Below are positions 17,850 to 26,462 of a stretch of 55,833 bases of DNA, piece after piece. Origin of the DNA: Promethearchaeota archaeon (GTDB taxonomy: Archaea > Asgardarchaeota > Lokiarchaeia > Sigynarchaeales > SOKP01); the NCBI GenBank assembly GCA_014730295.1, contig WJIN01000152.1:1-55833 (forward strand). The letters run 5' to 3'. The notes under the pieces were generated by a model. It ran no database searches and was not told the DNA's origin. It saw only the letters and a list, made by a program, of their open reading frames with translations. Every line of letters starts with the position of its first letter. Position 1 is the first letter of the stretch. The translations under genes and the position numbers were made by a program.

Positions 17850-19160
17850 ATGGAAAATAAGTATATTTTTCACATAATTACCGCTAATATACTCTGGAGC
17901 TTTATTCCAATTCTAGCTTCCGAACTCTTTGAGTCAGTGTCAATTATTCTGATCATTTTTTTACGATTCTTTATATCTGGCATAATTCTCTTTCTCATCG
18001 CAATAGGGTTAATTATATATAATAATAATTTTACATCAAATCAGGATATCTCATTATATAATCTACTACGATTATTTAATAGACCGAACAAACGATTTTT
18101 CAATATTCGGAATATATACTACCTATTTCTATTGGGCTTTTTTGGGATTATAGTCCATATTATCGGATATTTCCTTGCTTTAAAAATTACTTCAATTGCG
18201 TTTGCGATGATTGGCTTCCAACTGAGTATTATCATTATTGCATTTTACGAGCACGGAGTAAAATTAGAGAAACTCGACATTTTCAAAGGGTTATACATTT
18301 TGATCTTGATATTCTGTATTTCTATTATCATCTTTGTAAAATTGGGTGAAGAAGATTTCGATCTGTCGAGTTTATTTATCGGAGGATTCTATATAATTTT
18401 ATTTGCAAGTTGTACATCATTTTTGCACATCGGTATTGGAAGAGATCCCTATAGTGCCCAAGAAATTTTGCTCATCAACCAAAATAAATCCTATAAAATA
18501 ATACGTATGTTGATTAAGATTGCTCTTATTTTCCTTTTTGGGATTATCACTTTATTTCCATTCATTTTGATAATGTATTTAATCCCCATAGAAATGAATT
18601 TATACCTTGAAATTACTTATTTTTTTCAAGATATTTCCAAAATTTTTGGAATTTTGCTAAGATGGGAAGTAATCATATTGATTTTCTTTTCTACGGTAGC
18701 CCCCTATATCCTTATCTTCGTCGCTAATGTGAATTGGAATCCGTATAATTTAACATATAGTCAATGGAGTAGTATTTTAACGGTTATTGAGCCAATAGGA
18801 GCAATCTTCTTTGGAGTTCTTCTCATAAACGAAAGTTTCCCCATCCAATATTTAATAATTATCATCTTTTTACTTATTATTTCCATTCTTTTTCGCTACG
18901 CTCATGAAACCAAGAGTAAAGTTAATGCGTATATTCTAATTCATAGAAAGCAAGGAATTCTTGAGAGCTTGACCACCACACTTTTGAAATTAGAGGGGGT
19001 ATTCAGCGTCCAATCCTTAATTGGTACTTATGATCTTTTGCTTAATGTGAAAACTAATTCAATACGAGACCTTTATTCTCTCATTAATGAGAATTTAAGG
19101 AGAAATGAAGGAATCGAAGATGTTGAGCTGTTGTTTATAGATAAAATATATAAAATATAA
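17850..19160 (+). CDS. EamA/DMT-type transporter fused to a C-terminal Lrp/AsnC ligand-binding (RAM) domain
   Basis: This 436-residue protein has about ten membrane helices in residues 1-350. The two EamA halves are visible: first ITANILWSFIPILASELF, then QWSSILTVIEPIGAIFFGVL. EamA proteins are drug/metabolite transporters, several of them amino-acid exporters. From about residue 355 the chain becomes soluble and reads as a RAM domain (NAYILIHRKQGILESLTTTL, FSVQSLIGTYDLLLNVKT, DVELLFIDKIYKI), the alpha/beta domain of Lrp/AsnC regulators that binds amino acids at dimer interfaces. The fusion suggests a transporter gated or sensed by its own substrate. A loop at about 160-230 is long for the family. 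A free RAM-domain gene follows 21 bases downstream. Confidence 0.82.
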   Translation: MENKYIFHIITANILWSFIPILASELFESVSIILIIFLRFFISGIILFLIAIGLIIYNNNFTSNQDISLYNLLRLFNRPNKRFFNIRNIYYLFLLGFFGIIVHIIGYFLALKITSIAFAMIGFQLSIIIIAFYEHGVKLEKLDIFKGLYILILIFCISIIIFVKLGEEDFDLSSLFIGGFYIILFASCTSFLHIGIGRDPYSAQEILLINQNKSYKIIRMLIKIALIFLFGIITLFPFILIMYLIPIEMNLYLEITYFFQDISKIFGILLRWEVIILIFFSTVAPYILIFVANVNWNPYNLTYSQWSSILTVIEPIGAIFFGVLLINESFPIQYLIIIIFLLIISILFRYAHETKSKVNAYILIHRKQGILESLTTTLLKLEGVFSVQSLIGTYDLLLNVKTNSIRDLYSLINENLRRNEGIEDVELLFIDKIYKI

Positions 19161-19181
19161 ATCAAACCAAAGGTTACCAAG

Positions 19182-19421
19182 ATGAAGGCTTTAATATTTT
19201 GTCGTGTGTACCATAAAGAAATGGCAAATGTCATCGAAAAGTTTCGGGAGTTTCCTGAAATAAAAAAGGTATTCTCTTTAACAGGAGAATACGATGTATT
19301 AGCTGAGATTGAAGTAGAAGATAGTGACGCTTTATATGAATCTTTCGCAAAAAAAATCGATATGGTTTCAGGCATTATCAAAACAAATACTCATGTCATT
19401 ATGAAAGAATTTGTTAAATAA
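19182..19421 (+). CDS. Stand-alone Lrp/AsnC ligand-binding (RAM) domain protein
   Basis: This 79-residue protein is a whole RAM domain without a helix-turn-helix: a first strand ALIFCRVYH, helix AMANVIEKF-like, then FSLTGEYDVLAEIEVED and a final strand THVIMKEFV. The GEYD turn is the classic ligand-interface signature. Stand-alone versions of this domain form dimers and rings and bind amino acids. It is 21 bases behind the EamA-RAM fusion on the same strand, so it is very probably co-transcribed and could pair with the fused domain. It cannot bind DNA by itself. Confidence 0.88.
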   Translation: MKALIFCRVYHKEMANVIEKFREFPEIKKVFSLTGEYDVLAEIEVEDSDALYESFAKKIDMVSGIIKTNTHVIMKEFVK

Positions 19422-19454
19422 GCAATCTTGTCTGGATGTAGAATTCTGACAAAG

Positions 19455-20291
19455 TTAATCTGGTTTTTCTTCGAAGGTCTCATTAAATCGCTCAATTAAG
19501 ATTGGTGTACGCATATCGATTTTATAATCTTCAAATGCATAATAAATTGCTTTGCGTAATTGAAAATCAAATTTAGGGATTATTTTGCTGTTATTTATAA
19601 ATACTATTAATCGGTATTGGATGGTATTATCTAAAAATTCGTATAAGTCCACTCTTGGTTGAGGATATTTTAAGACATTAGTAAATCTCTCTGCTGTTTC
19701 TAGCGCAGCCTTTTCGACTAATCGTGGGTCAACATTATATCCCGCTGTCATAAAAATTTCCCTCCTGAGAATTTTATGTTGCTTGAAGTTCTGGATTTCC
19801 GTTTTGAGAAGTTTTTGATTTGGAATAGAGATTCTTACTCCGTCAATATCTTCCAGTATGGTGTAGATTAATTTAATATCCACTACATCTGCTATTTTTT
19901 CCAAGAAATAGATTCTGTCCCCAACTTGGAATGGTTTACTCATAATAATGATTATACCCGCAATAAGATTACCGAGTGTATTCATAGAAGCGAAACCGAT
20001 AACTGTACCCGCAGATACAGTTATTAATCCAGCAAAAAGACTAAGAGTCTCTGCAAATTGAATTGTTATTAAGGTTAATGCCAGTATAAAGATAATTATC
20101 CTCCATAATCTTAGCATATTCTTTTCCGTAGATTCATCAATACGTTCTATTTTTTGTAATCTCTGAATCTGTTTTTTGACTATGAAATAGATCACATATG
20201 AAACCGCAATTGTTAAGCCCGCCGTTATAAAGGGTCCGATATTTTCTAAAAAAAAATCTAAAATACCCTGAAAAAAATTTAATATTTCCAT
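19455..20291 (-). CDS. Small-conductance mechanosensitive ion channel (MscS family)
   Basis: This 278-residue protein has three or so membrane helices in residues 15-125. The pore helix and beta domain follow: VSAGTVIGFASMNTLGNLIAGIIIIMSKPFQVGDRI is conserved MscS text, split here as the Gly/Ala-packed pore helix (about 92-117) and the F-x-VGD-x-I entry to the beta domain (about 121-127). A cytosolic alpha/beta cage domain completes it. MscS channels open on membrane tension and release solutes during osmotic downshock. It converges with the RAM-domain gene, 33 bases apart, and is likely expressed alone. Confidence 0.9.
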   Translation of the reverse strand: MEILNFFQGILDFFLENIGPFITAGLTIAVSYVIYFIVKKQIQRLQKIERIDESTEKNMLRLWRIIIFILALTLITIQFAETLSLFAGLITVSAGTVIGFASMNTLGNLIAGIIIIMSKPFQVGDRIYFLEKIADVVDIKLIYTILEDIDGVRISIPNQKLLKTEIQNFKQHKILRREIFMTAGYNVDPRLVEKAALETAERFTNVLKYPQPRVDLYEFLDNTIQYRLIVFINNSKIIPKFDFQLRKAIYYAFEDYKIDMRTPILIERFNETFEEKPD

Positions 20292-20450
20292 TTAAATATA
20301 CTCGTTTAGATTTGATTTTATTATGGGTTTGAAGTTTTTATAATTTTCTCTAATAATATTTTAGAAATAAGGGATAATGAGCATTAGTTATTTCTTATTC
20401 CCGCTATAGATAGGTAAGAAAAAAAGAATAAATTTTAGAAACGTGGAGAT

Positions 20451-22052
20451 TTACCAAACGAGATTTACTATAACGTCCTTAGCTTTATTTGCGATTTTCT
20501 TTTTAAGTATCTTTCTTATTCGCAAGTCATTTATAGCTTCTTCAAGCTTTGTATCGAGGTTTTTAACTTCATCCATTAAATTTTTGTTCTCCCCTTCCTT
20601 TTCAACAAGATTGATAAGGGGATTATATTTGTTCATTAAATCTTCTAATTTACTTCTGAATTCTTCTTTAACTTTAGTAGTCACTACCTTTCCGTTATCC
20701 ACTAGGATAGGTAATACTGGAACTCTTTTTGTGGTGCGTTTAGTCTTTGGATCGGTGAAATAGAATATGATGATAGGAATTCCCACAATCACATCTTTGG
20801 TCTTAATTTCAATAGTATAATTATTTAAAAACTCTTGAACATTAGTCATCTCCTCATCTTTCACTTCCTCGATTGTTTGCAAAATATCTTGCTTTTCTTC
20901 CTTAATTTTTGAGACTAATTCTTCAGTAGAGGTGGTTTTTTGGCTCAAACTAGCATGTTTTTCCTCAATTTTCTTTTCAACTTCCGATATTTTTCGTTCT
21001 AATTCTGTAATTTTTTTCTGATGTGCCTTTTCGATGTCAGAAATCTCTCGGTCGATATTTCTTTTTAATTGAGCGATTTCATTCTCATAACGTTTAATAG
21101 AGTCCCCTAAAGAACTATATTTTAGATTTAAATCTTTCATAGCCTCATCCAATAAAAATAAATCATTTTGGGATATGGCATTTTTAAGTCTATCGATTGA
21201 ATTCTTGACGGCATTCGTATTAGTATACAATTCTCCAGTTTTATCATTAATTTTATATTTCCCCGACTTAACTAACTCCTCTGGAGTTGCGTGTAAATCT
21301 TTTTCCTTTTCCTCTCTAAGTTCCTCATTTAGCATTGCGAGCTGCTTTTCCTCTTCGGATGTATCAACGGTCGTTTCTCGGTACTCTTCTGCTCGTTCAG
21401 AACCTTTTGCTATCCATTCATCACATAAGGAAGAAATAATATCAGCATAGTTATCAAGCATTTTCACATCCTTGAGTGAAACAAAATCATAAACATCTTG
21501 AACTATTTTTATTTGGTTCACACTTTTAGCAATCGGATCTCCTTCTAAGATGAAATAGGGACTGGAAAATGAGCTGATATTGTATTGGTTAAGAAAGAAA
21601 TTTTTAAAATATCCCACTTCCTCTGTACTAAATAAGGCCTCTTGTCGAACTTTACCTCTTTTGAAATTGCTGCTACTGAGAAATCCACCAGTATCCAAAT
21701 AGTTATCATTGTAATTTCTTAAAGACTCTAAAAATGACTTCGGATCCGCACCTTTAATTACATTATCTGGTTTGGGCGGATTTTGTTTGAATTGACCAAC
21801 TTGTAATTTCTCTTGTTTGTTAAGTAAGTATGAACATACACACGCTCTTGTCTTATTTAAAGGAATGAGACGGACAGGCCAAAAACAATTGGTAATATGA
21901 TGAACTTTGCCAAGACTGTCCAATTTTCTCCCATAAATCCGGATTAATTCGATTAGCCCCATTGCAAGCTCGTCTATTAATGCAGCTTTTGATCGGGTCG
22001 GTGTAATTTCACCTAAATCTAAAAAATACGGTGTAATATTTTGAACTGACAT
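20451..22052 (-). CDS. Unknown 533-residue coiled-coil protein
   Basis: I do not recognise this protein. Residues about 1-215 look globular, with several aromatic and Cys residues (for example ITNCFWPVRLIPLNKTRACVC). Residues about 225-410 are mostly coiled coil, rich in Glu and Lys. Residues about 415-470 return to a beta-rich segment (DVIVGIPIIIFYFTDPKTKR, then VPVLPILVDNGKVV), and a final helical tail of about 60 residues ends KDVIVNLVW. The shape, a globular head, long coil and small end domain, suggests a structural or membrane-associated protein. No signal peptide or clear transmembrane helix is visible. It is flanked by MscS and a symporter, both on the same strand with larger gaps. 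Confidence 0.75.
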   Translation of the reverse strand: MSVQNITPYFLDLGEITPTRSKAALIDELAMGLIELIRIYGRKLDSLGKVHHITNCFWPVRLIPLNKTRACVCSYLLNKQEKLQVGQFKQNPPKPDNVIKGADPKSFLESLRNYNDNYLDTGGFLSSSNFKRGKVRQEALFSTEEVGYFKNFFLNQYNISSFSSPYFILEGDPIAKSVNQIKIVQDVYDFVSLKDVKMLDNYADIISSLCDEWIAKGSERAEEYRETTVDTSEEEKQLAMLNEELREEKEKDLHATPEELVKSGKYKINDKTGELYTNTNAVKNSIDRLKNAISQNDLFLLDEAMKDLNLKYSSLGDSIKRYENEIAQLKRNIDREISDIEKAHQKKITELERKISEVEKKIEEKHASLSQKTTSTEELVSKIKEEKQDILQTIEEVKDEEMTNVQEFLNNYTIEIKTKDVIVGIPIIIFYFTDPKTKRTTKRVPVLPILVDNGKVVTTKVKEEFRSKLEDLMNKYNPLINLVEKEGENKNLMDEVKNLDTKLEEAINDLRIRKILKKKIANKAKDVIVNLVW

Positions 22053-22229
22053 TTGTTAATAAATCACATTAAATTTTCTATACTATTCTTTAAAAAGATT
22101 AGCTAATTAAGCTTTTGCATTTAAAGTTAGTATAGTCTTACTATAAGAATAATATCGAAAGATAGAGAAAAAGAAAATAAAAGGGTAATTGAAAATTTCG
22201 AATTTATTTTCCTAATTTGTTCCCTTAAA

Positions 22230-23885
22230 TTATTGTTTAATGTCCGATCCTAATAGAGTCTCTTGCTCTCTCATTGCAGAGAAAACTTTATCAAGAAATT
22301 CTTTAGGTGGAACACCATCTTTATCCAATTTAGAGAATAAAACAAATAGCACCAAACTAACTGGTATACAAGTTAAGAAAGGATGCATTGTTTCAAGTGA
22401 AATTGGAAATGGTAATATTCTACCAAATAGGTCAAATTGTGCTATCGTTAGTAAAAAATCAGGATAGAAATTTTCCCAATCATCTCCACCCCAGAAATAA
22501 TGACCACCTGTATAGAACAAGAAATAATGAAGTATAGAGACTGTAAGAGCTATGATGCCACTATACAGCGCCGCTTTTCCCGTTCCTTTTTTCCAGAACA
22601 ATCCCAACACATAAGGAACCAAAATCACCGAACCCATTGCTGCCCATGCAAACATACATATATCTAAAATCCTACCCAATCCATATATCAAAATTAATAT
22701 TGCTCCAATTACACCAATAACAACAACGATAGTCGAGACTATCCTAGTTACTTTTAAAGTTTGATCATCAGAAGCATTAGTCCGTTCTTGGTAAACATCA
22801 ATAGAATAACTGCTTGAAGCCATAAGAATTATTTTTTCACCAGTTGTTAATGATGCTGCCGTGATGGCCGCCATTACTATTCCTGCAAATACAGGTGGAA
22901 GCGTTTTAATCATCAAAAAAGAGATTGAATTCTGAGCGCTAGCACCCGCAGTTGGATTCTGATCAAAATATACACGGGCAATTGAACCATTAAAATATGC
23001 AAATAATGCTACAATAAATGCCCAAACGGTGGAAACGACTAAACCCCATCTTAAAGTTTTTCGTTCCTTAGCGGTATAAAACCTGGTAATCATTTGAGGT
23101 AAGCCCCATACACCAAAACTTGTTACTATTACCATACCAATTACTTCTAAACCCGCATTTCCTGGAAATGTAGTTAAGCCACCTGAAGGGTCAATAGAGT
23201 CTAAACCGCTTACAAGCCCATTAATTCCACCGACTGCAAATATCCCAAATAGAAATATCATCAATATTCCGACTAATATAATTATGGCTTCCGCCGCATC
23301 AGTTAATATTGCCCCATGACTCCCTCCAAAATTTAAATATATTATAGTTATAATGCCTGTAATCACAGTTGAAATGATAAAAGCAATTTCCACAAAATCA
23401 CTGGGAATAATAACAGAAAGTAATACAGACAAGCCCATATAGATTGATATTACATAGATGGTTTGAAATACTAATTGCACAGTGGCAGAAAGAATTTGAA
23501 TCCTTTTATCTTGATATCGATTAGCCAATATTTGAGGGACGGTGAGCGCATCGAAATGTTCTCCCAATGCTCTTGTTCTTTTTCCGAAAAATATGTATGT
23601 TGCTGTTACTCCAACAAGCGTGTTTAATCCCGCGATCCATAGTGTTGCTAAACCCCAATTCCAAGAAAATCTGCCTCCACCAACAAGTAACACGGAGCTA
23701 AAATATGTCACTCCAAAAGAAACTCCAAGCAAAATTGGTCCAATAGAACGTCCTGCAACCATGAAATCAGCTAAAGTTTTTGTTTTACGCTTCGCCCAAT
23801 ATCCTGCGATCGCAAGAAATACCAAATATACTCCGAAAATAAGCCATATAAACACTAAATTAACAATTCCAACATCTACCGCCAT
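22230..23885 (-). CDS. Sodium:solute symporter (SSS family)
   Basis: This 551-residue protein has about 13 membrane helices and typical SSS text: an N-terminal AGYWAKRKTKTLADFMVAGRSIGP, then GVSFGVTYFSSVLLVGG, and later AAITAASLTTGEKIILMASSSYSIDVY, which contains the Ser/Thr pair region that forms the second sodium site (family knowledge). It should drive uptake of an organic solute with sodium. The substrate could be an amino acid, sugar or carboxylate. It is translationally linked to a 34-residue membrane microprotein gene whose stop lies directly before its ATG, as in other archaeal symporter pairs. Confidence 0.9.
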   Translation of the reverse strand: MAVDVGIVNLVFIWLIFGVYLVFLAIAGYWAKRKTKTLADFMVAGRSIGPILLGVSFGVTYFSSVLLVGGGRFSWNWGLATLWIAGLNTLVGVTATYIFFGKRTRALGEHFDALTVPQILANRYQDKRIQILSATVQLVFQTIYVISIYMGLSVLLSVIIPSDFVEIAFIISTVITGIITIIYLNFGGSHGAILTDAAEAIIILVGILMIFLFGIFAVGGINGLVSGLDSIDPSGGLTTFPGNAGLEVIGMVIVTSFGVWGLPQMITRFYTAKERKTLRWGLVVSTVWAFIVALFAYFNGSIARVYFDQNPTAGASAQNSISFLMIKTLPPVFAGIVMAAITAASLTTGEKIILMASSSYSIDVYQERTNASDDQTLKVTRIVSTIVVVIGVIGAILILIYGLGRILDICMFAWAAMGSVILVPYVLGLFWKKGTGKAALYSGIIALTVSILHYFLFYTGGHYFWGGDDWENFYPDFLLTIAQFDLFGRILPFPISLETMHPFLTCIPVSLVLFVLFSKLDKDGVPPKEFLDKVFSAMREQETLLGSDIKQ

Positions 23886-23990
23886 TTATATACCCTTCTC
23901 CTTATTTATTTCATATAATGTATAAATCAGCGCAATAAGAACTCCCGCAATACCACAACCGAATCCGAGCCAAATTGTCCAATCAAACAT
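23886..23990 (-). CDS. Symporter small accessory protein (34-residue, single membrane helix)
   Basis: A minus-strand ATG at 23990 opens a 34-residue frame (starting MFDWTIWLGFGCGIAG) with one membrane helix and a charged end (YEINKEKGI). Its stop codon directly abuts the symporter's ATG with no gap, so the two are co-translated. Very short single-helix proteins just upstream of SSS symporters are a known arrangement in archaea and bacteria ('symporter small accessory protein'). I assign it on context, size and topology; sequence similarity cannot be tested here. Confidence 0.7.
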   Translation of the reverse strand: MFDWTIWLGFGCGIAGVLIALIYTLYEINKEKGI

Positions 23991-24337
23991 TTTTATTTAA
24001 ATACTTTTTAATTTTTTTTGAATTAATATTTATATTAGAGATTATATCTAATAATTTAAATCCACAAGCAATTTCCCGCTCAAAACTTAGGATCTTATCT
24101 AAAATATGAATTTTGACGCATGATTTTCTTAGGATACCGTATCTTGCAAAAGAATGACAACATTGAAGATCGATCTCGTAAAAAAAACATGTGAATACAA
24201 TCTAAAAGACTAGAAAGTTTTCATTGAGCTTATGGTTGTAGATAATTTCTTATCTAGATAAAAATGAGAGAGAGTTTAATATTTATATTACTCAAAAAAC
24301 CTATAATAAATTAGGTAATTTATCAAAAGGATTTGAA
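23991..24337. other. Divergent intergenic region between the symporter operon and the SDR pair
   Basis: No coding frame is seen. It must hold the minus-strand promoter of the symporter/microprotein operon (AT-rich run 24000-24060) and the plus-strand promoter of the first SDR (TTTAATATTTATATT, 24275-24289). No repeat or RNA gene was noticed. Confidence 0.5.
24275..24289 (+). promoter_or_regulatory. TATA-box element of the first SDR gene
   Basis: The 15-mer TTTAATATTTATATT lies about 49 bases before the ATG at 24338. The identical 15-mer precedes the paralogous second SDR at 25217-25231, at nearly the same distance, so the promoter was duplicated with the gene or both are under shared control. 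Confidence 0.55.
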
Positions 24338-25153
24338 ATGAAAGATAACAAAAAATTTCTAGTTGGCAAGGGGGTTTTGATCACCGGAGCAGCCTCAGGC
24401 TTTGGAGAGGGTGTTGCGGAAGCATATGCTGAATTGGGAGCAGATCTCGCACTCGTAGATATTAATGGAGAATTACTAAACGGCACCACAAATCGATTAG
24501 AGAATAAATACGATTCCAACATCGTTCCGATAAAATGCGATGTGTCGAATTCGCAAGAAGTTCAGAATATGGCTAAAAAAGTCTTCCAAAAATTGGACAA
24601 TGTATATATTCTCTTTAATAATGCAGGCATCGGTAATATTTATGGTCCAGACCTATTAAGAATCAAGGAAGACATTTTTGATTCAATTCTCAATACAAAT
24701 CTTCGCGGACAATGGTTAGTGGCGAAATATATTTGTAAAAAAATGAAAAGACAAAAATTTGACCCATTAGCGGGAAAAGTGATATGTACAGCTTCCGCTG
24801 CGGGTATGGTGATGAATCCAAAATTATGTGCATATAGCATTAGTAAAGCTGGAGTGATCGCAATGATGCAATTATTAGCTAAATCACTTGCTCCACGCAT
24901 TACAGCAAATGCAATCTCCCCTGGATATCATGTAACGGGCATATACAAAACATATGAGGCTATGAAAGCTACTATGGATGATGGAAATGTGAAGACTCCT
25001 TTAAATCGAGTTGGAACGATTGAAGATGTAGTAAAAGTAATGATTTTTCTTGCGTCTGATAAGTCTAACTTTATCACAGGACATAATTTTCCTATAGACG
25101 GAGGAATTGCCGAAGTAGGAGTACCAGCACATTATTTGGATGTAGATATTTAA
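24338..25153 (+). CDS. Short-chain dehydrogenase/reductase (SDR), first of a tandem pair
   Basis: This 271-residue classical SDR has the cofactor motif TGAASGFG (residues 16-23), Asp41 after the second strand (LVDIN), which favours NAD(H), the structural NNAG (94-97), and the catalytic Ser153, Tyr166 and Lys170 (YSISK). The active site is complete. The substrate is an alcohol/ketone pair of unknown identity. The C-terminal FPIDGGIAEVG is the usual SDR end. A close paralogue lies 132 bases downstream on the same strand, with an identical promoter element before each, so they are separately promoted duplicates. Confidence 0.88.
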   Translation: MKDNKKFLVGKGVLITGAASGFGEGVAEAYAELGADLALVDINGELLNGTTNRLENKYDSNIVPIKCDVSNSQEVQNMAKKVFQKLDNVYILFNNAGIGNIYGPDLLRIKEDIFDSILNTNLRGQWLVAKYICKKMKRQKFDPLAGKVICTASAAGMVMNPKLCAYSISKAGVIAMMQLLAKSLAPRITANAISPGYHVTGIYKTYEAMKATMDDGNVKTPLNRVGTIEDVVKVMIFLASDKSNFITGHNFPIDGGIAEVGVPAHYLDVDI

Positions 25154-25216
25154 AAAAAAATCGCTTAGTTTACAAAAATTCAAATTCCCCTATTTTCAAT
25201 CTTACAACTTTATTTC

Positions 25217-25231
25217 TTTAATATTTATATT
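25217..25231 (+). promoter_or_regulatory. TATA-box element of the second SDR gene
   Basis: This is the same 15-mer (TTTAATATTTATATT) as at 24275-24289. It lies 46-55 bases before the possible starts of the second SDR. Confidence 0.5.
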
Positions 25232-25285
25232 TTAGAATGGGTCTAATATTATACAATATAATTAGTTTTGTCTAAGATGATTCAT

Positions 25286-26104
25286 ATGGTATTAGAAGAA
25301 AAGTTTTTAAAAGGAAAAGGCGCTTTAATCACTGGGGGAGCTTCAGGGTTTGGTAAAGGCTTTGCGAGTGCCTATGCTAAGCGAGGAGCTGATGTCGTTA
25401 TTGTAGATATAAACGAGGAATTACTTAATGAAACCGCTAAACACATTTCGGATGCAACAGGGCAGAAAATTATCCCTAAAGTATGTAATGTCTCCGATTC
25501 TACTCAAGTTAAACAACTGGTCAAGGAGACTTTTTCAGAATTGGATAATGTCTATATTCTTAATACAAATGCCGGAATTGGGCCTAGTTTCGGAAAAGAT
25601 ATTACGCGAATTAAAGAAAATGTATTTGATCAGATTATTAATGTCAATCTGAAGGGACAATGGTTAGTAGCAAAAGAAGTGTCCCGAAAGATGAAAAAGC
25701 AAGATTTTGAGCCTCTCGCGGGTAAAATTATCTGTACCGCTTCCATCGCGGGAATGGTTGTAGATGCAGGTTTACCGATATATAGCATAAGTAAGGTAGG
25801 CGTGATCGCGATGATGCAACTTTTTGCTAGAAGTTTGGCTCCAAAAGTCACAGTGAATTCGATTTCGCCGGGATATCACGTAACGGGCATATATGATAAT
25901 AGGGAAGATATTATGAAAATGACGATGGATGAGGGTCATGTGAAGACACCTTTAAATCGGATTGGCACCATTGAAGATGTAGTGAATACCTCACTATTTC
26001 TCGCTTCTCCGCTTTCAAACTTTATGACGGGGCATAATTTGCCATGTGATGGTGGCATAGCGGAAGTCGGTGTTCCACCTTATTATTTGAAGTCTGACAT
26101 TTAA
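25286..26104 (+). CDS. Short-chain dehydrogenase/reductase (SDR), second of a tandem pair
   Basis: It is a paralogue of the preceding SDR with the same motifs in the same places: TGGASGFG, DIN acidic switch, YSISK, and HNLPCDGGIAEVG at the end. One deviation is notable: the structural NNAG motif reads NTNAG. I chose ATG 25286 because it aligns with the start of the paralogue (both have twelve residues up to the GKG before the first strand). ATG 25277 would add three residues and a TTG at 25268 six. Substrate unknown; the altered NTNAG and the acceptor region hint at a different substrate from its twin. Confidence 0.85.
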   Translation: MVLEEKFLKGKGALITGGASGFGKGFASAYAKRGADVVIVDINEELLNETAKHISDATGQKIIPKVCNVSDSTQVKQLVKETFSELDNVYILNTNAGIGPSFGKDITRIKENVFDQIINVNLKGQWLVAKEVSRKMKKQDFEPLAGKIICTASIAGMVVDAGLPIYSISKVGVIAMMQLFARSLAPKVTVNSISPGYHVTGIYDNREDIMKMTMDEGHVKTPLNRIGTIEDVVNTSLFLASPLSNFMTGHNLPCDGGIAEVGVPPYYLKSDI

Positions 26105-26462
26105 TTATCTCCTATTTTTTTCTTTTATATTTAAGGATTTTGATTGGGTAAATTCAAACCTCGATTAAAAAAATAAGAAAATTCGAAAAATTAAGTTTTT
26201 TTAAATAGAGAACGCCCTTTTTTATTTTAAATTCTTTCTCTCTCATACAATAATTTTACACTATTAGGAAATTAAAGAAATGATTTTATAATCTTTCTTT
26301 TATAAATTTTTTTTAGTATGATCTTCATGTAATAATAATAAATTGGGATAAGATGGGTCACTTAATAGTCTCTCTGGAAGAAATCTTTGAAACATTTAGG
26401 GTTGATATTGAAGAATTTTTATATTTTTTCGAAAGTTTTACTATAAGCTAACAAAAAGTTCC
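26105..26462. other. Intergenic stretch between convergent genes
   Basis: T-rich tracts after 26104 and around 26300 could terminate the SDR transcript. A 32-codon frame (26353-26451, MGHLIVSLEEIF...) is present but has no ribosome site and no domain; I do not call it a gene. Nothing else was seen. Confidence 0.4.

Noticed and set aside
26353..26451. A 32-codon plus-strand frame between the SDR pair and the MFS gene
   Set aside because: No ribosome-binding site, no domain and no tight spacing to a neighbour; it can arise by chance in AT-rich DNA.
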